This document shows positions 1 to 9,800 of a DNA stretch of 64,000 bases, piece by piece. The stretch spans positions 744,001-808,000 of the forward strand of contig WSYJ01000060.1 in assembly GCA_020186115.1 (NCBI GenBank), read 5' to 3'. Every line of letters starts with the position of its first letter. The stretch's first letter is position 1. Below the pieces are notes generated by a model. It made no database searches and had not been told where the DNA came from. It saw only the letters and a program-made list of their open reading frames with translations. Origin of the DNA: Histomonas meleagridis (taxonomy: Eukaryota; Parabasalia; Tritrichomonadida; Dientamoebidae). A program made the translations under genes and the position numbers.

Positions 1-108
1 ATAAAACAAATAAATATCTTTAGTATTAACATCAACTTTTTCTTGCTCTAGGAGTTGTTTTACAATATCTGTAATACCGTTTCCAGCTGCTTGTATAAGT
101 GGAACTCG
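1..108 (-). pseudogene. Ankyrin-repeat gene fragment, cut by window edge
   Basis: The minus strand reads as one ankyrin repeat, with PLIQAAGNGITDIVKQLL followed by a DVNTKD turn. This fits the ankyrin consensus TPLHxAAxxGHxxIVxxLL. A TAA lies in frame just upstream (near 113-115), so no start is visible. The frame runs off the left edge. It may be the surviving piece of a larger ankyrin gene outside the window or a relic; the sequence here cannot decide which. Confidence 0.6.
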
Positions 109-714
109 AAATTATTTAAGTAATTCCCAAATATTATAAAATATCAAAATCTTATAATAATTATCAAATAAAAGAAAACAATTTTTAGGTCATTGATATG
201 GTTTCTTTTTTTCTCAATGAAAAGACTAGTTTCTAGTTGGTTTGACATTTTGAAAATGAAAATTCCTAATCAAAACCGTTCAATAAGTAGTCAATTTTCA
301 GAAGTTTATGGTTAACTGCACCCACGAGCCAACCCATCCACAAACATAAATCAACCAATTTTGATGTTTTATTCGAGACCAAATAAGCTCATTAGTTATG
401 GCGCCCACTTTGTCTACTGGTATACCTTTTGTCAAAATAATTTCGAATCTACAAGAACTCATAAATTTATTTATTATATTAATTGCTTTCTACAAATTTA
501 CATAAATATATATTAATAATGTTCGTACGAACTGTATATATTAATACCCAAAACATGAACAAGTTCTCCAGGAAGTCGAATTTTCGTTTATTTTATCGTC
601 CTACCAAAAGCCACATAAACCATGCAAAATCCACTTTTTCATTAACAAATAACAACAAAATTTATATTTACATATGATTAAAAAAAGGTTCCAGAAATTG
701 TATTACAAAATTTA
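109..714. other. AT-rich intergenic stretch
   Basis: No convincing gene is seen. The first 70 bases resemble the DNA at about 2246-2310, which also lies next to an ankyrin relic, so this looks like decayed repeat DNA. Short open frames here lack family motifs and an Inr. The 3' flank of the fucosyltransferase-like gene lies at the right end. Confidence 0.4.
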
Positions 715-2034
715 TCACCAACCAAAATAAATTTTTTGTTTCATAGGTTTACATTGATTCGGTGTTATACATGGAACATCTCCAACTTCAATATATGGAA
801 AGAATGACTTATTTCCACAACATTGTAAGTTCAGTTCCATTATTAAACGATTCCAATTACTATTTAAAGTGCCAATCACGTGCTTCACGTCAATTGACTC
901 CTTTAAATTAGCAAAAGAAGTCACTGCTTCTCTATAATGATCACTGATTTTATATAAGTTAAATCCGCCTTCTGTTCGTTTGTAATCAAAATATGAAAAA
1001 TCGAATTCATCCGAATATTTCAAGATTTTATCAATTGCATTTTGATCATCACTACTTACGAAAACGGAAATTTTTTTATTATCATAAATTTTCTTTAATA
1101 CTCTTAAAGGGTATATGAAATAGTTCGGATCAACAACTTGCATTTCCAAACTTTTATCGCCGCATCGGATATGGACTGATACGTCGTAATGATTTTTAGG
1201 GTTTACTAAATGTTCTTTTCGGAATTTGAGAATAATATCATTAAACTCGTCGTTAAACTTGGTGAGAAAAAATGCTGTTTGAAGACGCCAATAATAATAA
1301 TATAATGACTTCGGCGTCGCTGTGTTTTGAATGATATCTATGATTCGCTTTGGTACAAGTGTACGCGCATATATACCTGTCTTCATATACTTCGGATTAG
1401 AGAAGTTGATCTCTTCGGGCCTTACCGAACATGATGATAAAGGTTTGAAGTAACAATCAAATAATTTCTTGCCGTGACAATTCGGCGTGTTAGAAAATGC
1501 ATAATGATATCGAGGATCATATATTACTGTGCGATTAAGTTCAAGACCTCGGCCAATATAAGTGCCAATAACATGGATATATGAACCAATGCCTGACGAA
1601 TAAATGTTTGGAATAAAAAGAAAGTTTCGTTCACTACAATTCTTGGGAAACTGATTTTCATAAATGATCTTTTGAACTTCTTCTGTTCCTGGAATACCTT
1701 GTTTCTCTGGTGGATATGGATTATCCAGTGTAGGATCAAAAAAAAAGACTTTCTGATGCATTGTATGATAAGGATATAGATGATCGAATATCGCTAGAAG
1801 TCGTTCTTTGGTATAATTTTTCTCTAGCATCTCTTCATATAACTTGTACTGAAGCGTGGTGTTATCAAACTCGGAAATGGGTGAGAAGCCATTGACATAT
1901 ACTAGGCGATGTAATTTATCTTTATCTGTGTAAAAAACTGTAATAAATAACAATAATGTTATCGTAAACAAAGGGATAAATATGAGAAAACTTTTACATT
2001 TTGTCTTTTGTTTCTTTTTCTCGATTTCATTCAT
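715..2034 (-). CDS. GT23-like fucosyltransferase, type II membrane protein
   Basis: A 439-residue protein with a short basic cytoplasmic N-terminus, a single signal-anchor at about residues 15-36 and a lumenal domain: the classic Golgi type II glycosyltransferase layout. HIRCGDK at 288-294 corresponds to the HxRxxDK donor-site motif of alpha-1,6-fucosyltransferases and NodZ (GT23 and related GT-B folds). SSGIGSYIHV near 146-155 matches the glycine-rich loop of the same fold, and VSSDD at 326-330 fits the downstream acidic motif. It probably transfers a sugar, most likely fucose from GDP-fucose, to a glycoconjugate in the Golgi. Acceptor specificity cannot be read from the sequence. The fold assignment is fairly firm; the exact family is inference. 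A GACGGTTTTT element lies about 15 nt upstream of the ATG. Confidence 0.6.
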   Translation of the reverse strand: MNEIEKKKQKTKCKSFLIFIPLFTITLLLFITVFYTDKDKLHRLVYVNGFSPISEFDNTTLQYKLYEEMLEKNYTKERLLAIFDHLYPYHTMHQKVFFFDPTLDNPYPPEKQGIPGTEEVQKIIYENQFPKNCSERNFLFIPNIYSSGIGSYIHVIGTYIGRGLELNRTVIYDPRYHYAFSNTPNCHGKKLFDCYFKPLSSCSVRPEEINFSNPKYMKTGIYARTLVPKRIIDIIQNTATPKSLYYYYWRLQTAFFLTKFNDEFNDIILKFRKEHLVNPKNHYDVSVHIRCGDKSLEMQVVDPNYFIYPLRVLKKIYDNKKISVFVSSDDQNAIDKILKYSDEFDFSYFDYKRTEGGFNLYKISDHYREAVTSFANLKESIDVKHVIGTLNSNWNRLIMELNLQCCGNKSFFPYIEVGDVPCITPNQCKPMKQKIYFGW

Positions 2035-2296
2035 ATTCGGTGTTTTCAGACGGTTTTTCTTGGAAATTTTGGATATTTACCCACAGTTAACTCATTGAAA
2101 AAGTGGTATACGGTAGAATTTTAGACGAAAAAAAATATTTAATAAACGTTTACTTATATCTTAACAAAGCTTCTGAATTTCCTCAAACAAGAAGAATGTT
2201 ATGACAGCAGACGAAGTAAACTTTTTTATTGAACGTATTGCTACTTGAAATCATTTAAATAATTTCCAAATATTGTTTTAAAACACTAAATTATCA

Positions 2297-2401
2297 TAAC
2301 AAAAATATACCTTGAACATTAGTACTAATTCCTTCTCACTCAAAAAGCAATTTAGCTATATCAGTATAACCATATGTTGATGCGATCATAAGTGGAGATG
2401 A
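2297..2401 (-). pseudogene. Ankyrin-repeat relic with internal stop
   Basis: The minus strand reads SPLMIASTYGYTDIAKLLFE, then a TGA stop, then EGISTN. This is one ankyrin repeat (PLxxAxxxGxxDIxxLL) broken by a nonsense codon and followed by a second stop. There is no start codon or Inr. DNA just downstream of it (about 2246-2300) resembles DNA beside the relic at 1-108, so both probably descend from the same repeat family. Confidence 0.55.
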
Positions 2402-3107
2402 ATATAATTATATCAAATTAGATTTAAGTAAAGTAAACATCAAATATATAATACAATTACTCGACTCAAAAATTTTGGCAAACTTTCGAGTTCAAAAGAT
2501 ATGAAACTTATTCAAAGTAATTATGCCATCACCATTTTTTGAATAAAAACGATTAATCGTTTGAATGCTTCCAAAATTTGATTCCAATGAATGATTTACT
2601 TGAGTAAAACACACAAAAGCTAGAGAATTGAGCATTTTTAAGTTTGAATTACTAGAGAACGGTTTTGATCGGATTCGATTCTAAAAGTGTGGATAATATT
2701 AACGTATTTCCTGGTATTCAATTCCAATGTTTCAATAAATAACTCAGTTTTTGTCAAGTTAATCTTTACAAATCAAACCCCGCGGTGGGGCAAAAAAAGC
2801 TAAATAGGTCATTTTGGGACAGTCTATAAAACATAAACAAAATCCATCGAAAAAATCATGTTAACTCCTTCTTTTCCCGCTAATGTTTACTATGAATCAT
2901 AGCATATGATCTACAAACTTTGAAATAGCATCTTTTGTAACAATTGTGTTGGGCAAAACTTGTGTAAACGTTCTATTTTTTATTTTTCATCTTGGCGAAG
3001 GGGCTCACATTCAATGCTTCCAAGATTTGAGCTTACAAGTCTAATGCTAAAAATATCTATTTGTTTTATTTAATATTTATTTTATTAATTTAAAAATTTA
3101 TTTAAAA

Positions 3108-3218
3108 ATGTTTGTAAATTATTTAAATTATGAAACTGCAGATATTCAAGCTCCTTTTAGAGGTCGTACAGAAATAGTTAAGATAATTCTAGAACAAAAA
3201 GGAATTGATGTATCTTGA
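3108..3218 (+). pseudogene. Short ankyrin-like relic
   Basis: A 36-codon frame from ATG to TGA contains RGRTEIVKIILEQKGIDVS, the second helix and exit turn of an ankyrin repeat (GHxEIVxxLLexgaDvn). The first helix is degraded. It is far too short to be a working ankyrin protein and is read as a relic of the family seen at 1-108 and 2297-2401, here in the opposite orientation. Confidence 0.45.
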
Positions 3219-3446
3219 ATATAAGATATTTAATTGTTTTTAGAGAGAGATTGAAGTAAAAACAACATTCTTTGTTTTCAGCATGAGTTTCTGTAAAGTT
3301 AATAAGAATACTTAAAAAATAATAATAATGATATTATTTATGTTTCGCATTACCCAAATTATAAATGGTCCACATTTTTCATAGATGTGCAATCGTTTAT
3401 TTCTTCAATAAATGAATTTCAATTATTTATTTAAAAAATGACATAA

Positions 3447-6400
3447 ATGGAATCATCATTCACAAAACTAAAAGGTATAAAAAATTTTTTTAAAGGAAAA
3501 GAAATTAAACAAATACAACTTTTTGCTATCGCCGAAAGTGTTTTAGTATTTACTACATCAACTGACCCTCAACCAAATTTTTATTTTTTTAAAGATGATA
3601 AAGTAGCCACGCCATCAATTGATGAAACTGTTATGTACCAATATCACATCGATAAAGTTTCTTCATTAGATATTTCACCATGTGGAAGATATGCAGTCAC
3701 AGGTCATTCTAATGGTCAAATTATTTTATGGGATCCAAAACTTCTTATTCATATTACCTCATATTATATACCTACACACAGAAGCATCACATATACAGCA
3801 ATTCGACATGATTGCAAAGCAATTTTAATCTCTTTAAATAATTTTCAATTACATCAATATATGATTATTTCTCCAATGAACTATCTCACCATCAAACAGG
3901 GTGATCAAATGGTGTTTGAGTCTCGTATTACTGGAATCAAAGCAGCATCTTCATGTGATTTATCCATTCATTTTTTTATAGTTTCTTTCACAGACAAGAT
4001 TATTATCATAAGGTCAGAAGAAGATATGACTCAAATTGTAGACATTCCCTTTGTTACGCCTCTTATTAACATTATTGGAAATGATTACAAATTTATCGTT
4101 TCAGTTGCTACAGAAGAAAAAATAACACTTGTTCAAATTCGTGAAGATGGTGAGCATACGGAACTTTACTCACATGTTTTTGATTCCAAAATCAAATCCG
4201 TATCGTTTCTATCGTCGCATCATCTTTTAATTAAGTTCAACAAAAAAATCTTAATTTTACATACATTAGGAGAAATTTGTTCAACTATTCCACTTGATTC
4301 AGCAACTGATGAAGCTACTTCATTAGGGAATAAAATATTCCTCACACCGCATTACCAAATAACATTCAAAACTTGGAAAGATCACATTTCACAACTTTAC
4401 GAAAATAAACAATTCAAAACTGCCATAACAGAAGCTTATTCCATATTCACAGATAAGTCAATAATTTACTATTGTGAAAATAAAGATGAAATTGTAGAGC
4501 TTGTCAAGTCTATCATGATTAGTTTCCTTAAAACAATTCAAGGAGATCTTTCACAAATACAATTTATCGCAAAATACTCAATCGATTTTGGCCTCTTTGA
4601 GTATATTTTGACTGTTGGTTTCTCGCATATTCCAGAAGAAACTCAAAATCTCCTTGCTATTGCAATGCTTGATTTTGCGAAGAATCATTCATATTTAACT
4701 TCAACCTTATTTCGAATTGTTTCAAAAATCAAAACTCCTTTTACAGATACACTTGAAGATGCACTTTTAAAAGTATCTCTTCCTCCTTCATTTACTGAAG
4801 AAATGATATCAATTGCACAATCTCTTCATTTTAACAGGTTAATTTTTCATCACTTTGATTGTGTGTTTGGTGATATTTTCCCAGCATTTTCTCTGATTAT
4901 AGATAATGGATTACCATCTGAAATTTCATTTGCGATACGCCATGTTTTTCTTTCAGGCAACTTTACACCATCCAAGACACTTACATGTACTATGTGGTTA
5001 TTTACCCCCGATTATAGTCGTCTTCGTAAATGTTTTTCATCCGATTGGATAACCGCCGCCGATTATATTCAAAATGTACTTTTTCAATGTCCTATTCAAT
5101 TTTCGTCTATTCAATCGTTAAATCTGAATGATGTAATATCTGTTTCATTATTATGTTTTACCAATGCGCCACTTGATAAAGGCACGAACCTGTTTGAATT
5201 ATTAGCCAGAGCAACATTAGAAAACAATGTTATTATACCAAGTGAATCAATTAACACTATTTTGAATTTCATTTTTAATAATAATAAAGTTACAAGAACA
5301 TTACGCGAAAAGTTATTGTTAAAAATCATTAACAATGATTATAAAAACGAAATGAAACTCATTGACTTTAACGAAAGTATTATAACTTCAGGTTTTATTA
5401 ATGCATCTCGGATTATATATGAAAGTAATAAAGATTTCAGCTCATATATAATAGCAATTTTATTTAGTGATAATCCTTATGATGCGTTAACGATTCTTGA
5501 AGAAAATGACACAATAACTATTGACATATTATATCTCTGTTTCATTCCGTTACTTCTACTTGATGCAAAACGGTTTATTAAGTTAATCATTGAAAAATTC
5601 AGTGCTTTACACCCAAAGTTCATTAATGAAATTGAAAACCCAAATTTGATATCTATTTATTATGAAAGTTTAATAGATTGTGGATATGCTAAATATGAGG
5701 ATTATATTTATTATTTGTTGTTTATTTCTAAGGTCGATACTAATAGATTTGTTGATTTTATTATCAAGAAAAAAGCCGAAATTGTTAACGATAACTTATT
5801 GAAACTTTTTGAAGACAACAAAATTTACATCGGATTAACGGTCGTTTATATGACACTTTTGAATTGGATTGAATCATACAAATTTTATTTGAAACATTTG
5901 AATGAAAACGGTTTATTTAATGTAATCGTTTCAAAAAAATTAATCGAAAATATATTGGATATTAATGAAAATCCCACTGAAGCTTTATGTAAAATTTTAA
6001 GACCAATTATAAAAAGCATTAATGTTGATGATAATATAAAATTAATTTTAGATTTAATAAAATTAGCAAATAATAAAATGAAGACATGTGAAGTGATATC
6101 GGCTGTTTTGTCGTTATCGTTGGGGTGCTCCAACACTAAAATGAAAAGTGCTCTACTGGCGTACGTTAAAAAGGTTGGCGGTTGTTGTTTTGTTGAGCAG
6201 TCATCGTTAACCGCCGATGTAAAATTCAGAAAGAACATTGAAATGATTTACGAAAAGTGCAACGGGAAATCAATTTCAGATGGAAAAGTTTCAGCTGTAA
6301 ATACTCAAAACGGAATCGTAGTAATATCTACAATCGAAGAACAAAAAGGAGAAGAAATGGATAAAGAAACATCAGATGAAATTAAATCAGCATTACAAAG

Positions 6401-6482
6401 GGCTGAATCGATTCTGATAAGTCGAGGAAACAGAATTCCTCAGAACAAAGAAGCGACAGTTGTTCTTTTTACAAATAAATAA
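3447..6482 (+). CDS. WD40 plus alpha-solenoid trafficking protein, probably Vps8-like
   Basis: A 1011-residue protein. The first 300 residues read as a beta-propeller: the blade SPCGRYAVTGHSNGQIILWD at about residues 77-96 is a textbook WD40 repeat. The remaining 700 residues are predicted helical, with the leucine-rich texture of a clathrin/VPS solenoid. An N-terminal propeller followed by a long solenoid is the build of HOPS/CORVET subunits, and spacing and length fit Vps8 best. Vps8 would act with Rab5-type GTPases in endosome tethering. No C-terminal RING is seen, although Vps8 and Vps41 usually carry one. Other proto-coatomer proteins are possible. The stop runs into TAAATG, fitting a TAAA polyadenylation signal. 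Confidence 0.5.
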   Translation: MESSFTKLKGIKNFFKGKEIKQIQLFAIAESVLVFTTSTDPQPNFYFFKDDKVATPSIDETVMYQYHIDKVSSLDISPCGRYAVTGHSNGQIILWDPKLLIHITSYYIPTHRSITYTAIRHDCKAILISLNNFQLHQYMIISPMNYLTIKQGDQMVFESRITGIKAASSCDLSIHFFIVSFTDKIIIIRSEEDMTQIVDIPFVTPLINIIGNDYKFIVSVATEEKITLVQIREDGEHTELYSHVFDSKIKSVSFLSSHHLLIKFNKKILILHTLGEICSTIPLDSATDEATSLGNKIFLTPHYQITFKTWKDHISQLYENKQFKTAITEAYSIFTDKSIIYYCENKDEIVELVKSIMISFLKTIQGDLSQIQFIAKYSIDFGLFEYILTVGFSHIPEETQNLLAIAMLDFAKNHSYLTSTLFRIVSKIKTPFTDTLEDALLKVSLPPSFTEEMISIAQSLHFNRLIFHHFDCVFGDIFPAFSLIIDNGLPSEISFAIRHVFLSGNFTPSKTLTCTMWLFTPDYSRLRKCFSSDWITAADYIQNVLFQCPIQFSSIQSLNLNDVISVSLLCFTNAPLDKGTNLFELLARATLENNVIIPSESINTILNFIFNNNKVTRTLREKLLLKIINNDYKNEMKLIDFNESIITSGFINASRIIYESNKDFSSYIIAILFSDNPYDALTILEENDTITIDILYLCFIPLLLLDAKRFIKLIIEKFSALHPKFINEIENPNLISIYYESLIDCGYAKYEDYIYYLLFISKVDTNRFVDFIIKKKAEIVNDNLLKLFEDNKIYIGLTVVYMTLLNWIESYKFYLKHLNENGLFNVIVSKKLIENILDINENPTEALCKILRPIIKSINVDDNIKLILDLIKLANNKMKTCEVISAVLSLSLGCSNTKMKSALLAYVKKVGGCCFVEQSSLTADVKFRKNIEMIYEKCNGKSISDGKVSAVNTQNGIVVISTIEEQKGEEMDKETSDEIKSALQRAESILISRGNRIPQNKEATVVLFTNK

Positions 6483-6532
6483 ATGTTTTTATATGCGATT
6501 TTATTTTTGGCGTTTTCGGAATCAAAACGATC

Positions 6533-6716
6533 ATTTTGTGTTTGCAAATGTTTGTAAATCCATAAATTTAAGTTCTTTTTTTATAAAGTAATTTTATTAT
6601 GATGGTGACCATCATCAAAAGATAATTTTGTGTTTGCAAATGTTTGTAAATCCATAAATTTAAGTTCTTTTTTATAAAGTAATTTTATTATAGTGATGAT
6701 CATCATCTAAAGATAA
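6533..6716. repeat. 92-bp direct tandem duplication with internal dyad
   Basis: Two head-to-tail copies (about 6533-6624 and 6625-6716) share TGTTTGCAAATGTTTGTAAA and most of the rest. They differ by one T in a homopolymer and around a central dyad. Copy 1 carries ATGATGGT-G-ACCATCAT (6599-6615); copy 2 carries TGATGATCATCA. Symmetry is kept although the bases changed. The repeat lies in the gap between two convergent 3' ends. Confidence 0.85.
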
Positions 6717-6881
6717 TTTATCACGATATGATGTAATGAAATCTGTTGTACACAAATTATTTAATTTACTTTTTCTGCAACTAAAATTTTTGTATCTTTT
6801 GCATTAGGTTTGGTAATATTGACATAACATAAGCAGTCACACAAAGACATTAAGAGATATTTACTTTTGAGCAAAGGTTTC

Positions 6882-9800
6882 TTAGTCAAGAAGGTCATCG
6901 AATCCGAGCGCTTCATCCATTTCTTCTAATTCATCGTCATCGTCTACTGCTTGATCCAGCGACTGCATTCCCATTGCCATACCCACAGCAGGCGCCGCCG
7001 CCAGACACTGCATGTACACTCTATTCGATAGCATTGCTCTTTGCTGCATTTGCGTTCCTGCGCTAAACGCGTTGCTTACACTACTTTGCTTTATTACGAC
7101 GCCTTCTCTCGGCTCTAAGAACTTCCAAATCTTCGGAAGTAATTCCTTCACTTCGAGTGAGTCTTCTCCCAATTTGATTAGGCATTGTTTAATCATTGGA
7201 TATAATAACCTTCGAACTTTTGGATCATTCGAAATCTCTAAAGGCCAATCAGAGATTTGTTTTAATTGTTCATAAGTTAAAACGTTTTCATGTTTCGAAA
7301 ACATTTTTTCCACAATTGGAACGAATTGGAAATCTTTTTCTTTCGCGATATTTAATATGAAATTTAATAATTTGTTTAAAGTATTTGACGAAATTTCTTT
7401 AGTCGAAATTACATACATTAAATCATCATTCGAATAATTCTTTAGTTTTTGGACAAGTGTATCATAAGGTAAATATGAAACTATTGGCGGAGATTTACCT
7501 TTAATAGCAATGAGAATTCTTTTACATATGTTACACATAGAGATAACATCATTCGTACCTATAATCTTTTGATGAACTGAATCAAATGTTTCATTATATA
7601 TGTCAAAGATATTATCAATTGATGAATATATTGAAGAATCGATTTTTTGTGGATTAAACCAAATGTTTTTGACTTGCTGTTCATTTATTATATCTAAGGC
7701 TTCTCGAGTTTTCTCGAATATTTTAATGAAACTATTTATCATTTCGGTATATTGTTGATGAGCTTCACTAAAACAAAATGAAAATGTAAACGTAAGTAAT
7801 ATCGCTGATGGTGTTAATACATTAAATGTATTAAATGCTTTTTGTATAAAAATAGATACTTGTGATGCTATTTCTCCTCCTTTAATACCGATTTTAGTCA
7901 AAACTTGAATAACTAATTGTAAAACATGTTGATCATTAGTTAATAATCCATTCCCTAAGAACTCGGAGACATATTGTTGATATTTTTGTTTCCATATACC
8001 ATTACGTGGCATTGATATTTCGCCATAATCTTGTGCGCCAATTAAGTTAATAGGCCATGAAGATTTAGGCATAAGTTCTTTATATATTGGCGATTGATAT
8101 AATACATTATTACAAAACTTAGGTCGAATTAATTGTGCTAAAATTGGTAAAATTTGATTTTTACCAAAACTATAAATATTTATTATATACTTAAAAAGTT
8201 CATCAAATTGTTCCGGTTCTTTATTACAAATCGCTTGTGATTTATAATATGCAACTATAGAACTAACTATAGTTTTACGGATATCAATATTTAATGTCGA
8301 TATACAAATAGTATCAAGATAATCAAACGTGAATTTAGGTAAAGGAATTCCACAAATTTTATAATTAAGAATCCATGAGATTAATTTAATACTAAAGATT
8401 GGAACATAAGAAATATCTTTTTGTAAGTTTAATGAGATTAAACTTGTTAATATTCCATAACGCTTATCTTTATTAGGTTCATTAATTAATTTTTGATGAA
8501 TAAATTCTAATATTTCACCTGCAAATAATTCACATGTAAGTAACTTTTGTAATGTTTCAACTTCTAATGTTTTATTGTTATTATACCAATTTATACTTTG
8601 GATTCCATCAGGAAAATGAATTTGATTAATTATAACATGTGAAAGATAATTAATAAATCCAAATTTATTGTTTTCGCCTAAAGTTTTCTTTATATCATTG
8701 ATTGATTGTGAAAAGAATTTAATTAATGTTTCATAACATTGTTCATTAATTTTAATATATGAAGAAATCGTCGGCTTTAACATAAGTGAACATACATAAG
8801 CTATTAATGCCATAGTTCCATCATATTGTTTTAATCCAAATGATTTATTATTATAATATTGGCGACTTTTAATTTTTAATGGACTTAATGAAGTCGTTGT
8901 TATTTCTCCAATTTCATTCCTATATAATGTTTGTTTTGGCTGAGGATTTGGATCATAATTTGTTGGAATTGGATCTTTAATTAATAAATCATTGAATAAT
9001 AAAGTTAATACTGATGATAAGAAATCATTTTCTTTATCAAGTTGAATTGATTTCCAACATTTATATAAACATGAAATTACATTTTCAAGTGATTTTCCTG
9101 AATATTTAATATTTTCAATGAATTTTTCGATATTACATTTAAGTATCGAATTACCAATTCGTTGATAAAATGAATTCGTCCATAATTCATATTGATATAT
9201 TTTAGGTTTGTTTTGTTTTGTTGGAATTGGAGGTAAAATATGTATAACTCCATTTATTAATACTTTTCGTGGCTTATTTTTATGTTTCGGAATCTCTTTC
9301 TTTAATTTTAGATAATTAATTATATAAATATCAGGTTGAGCTTTTATAGTTAATGAAAAAGTATAAAAAGGTTTCGCTTGTAATTTCTTTTTACGTTCTG
9401 TTTTTTCTATTGGTGAATCATTATGGAAATTAAAAATCAAATCTAAAATTTCAAATGTTTCTGTTGAATTTTCATTATTAAAAATCCTTCCAACAAATGT
9501 ATAATTCGGTAAAAAACATTTAAATGCTTCAACTGAAGCTTTAGTTATTTGTACATTTAAATCCAATTGTTTTATAGTATTTTCATAATTTTCAAGTGAA
9601 TGTGTATCAAAATAATCATTAGGTAATATTAAATCATTAATTAAATATAAATTATTTCTTGTAAATAATGATTTTATATATGAAATTAATTTCATCGTAA
9701 GTATAGTTGATGGCATTTTATAATTTTTAGCTTTATAACTATTAACTTTCTCTTTTAATATATTTAAAACAACTTTAATTGGTTCATAAGCAATATCAGT

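Larger units (their letters stand above)
2035..3446. other. Intergenic region with ankyrin relics
   Basis: This 1.4-kb stretch holds two ankyrin-like relics on opposite strands (2297-2401 and 3108-3218) and no intact gene. A small GC-rich block, CCCCGCGGTGGGG, near 2777-2789 stands out from the AT-rich surroundings. Related phrases of the form AATGCTTCCAAxATTTGA occur near 2570 and 3015. The region looks like a graveyard of decayed repeat genes. Confidence 0.45.

Noticed and set aside
483..677. 64-codon open frame on the plus strand
   Set aside because: AT-rich composition, no motif and no Inr; within decayed repeat DNA.
5885..6238. 117-codon minus-strand frame
   Set aside because: Lies wholly inside the Vps8-like gene on the other strand; shadow frame.
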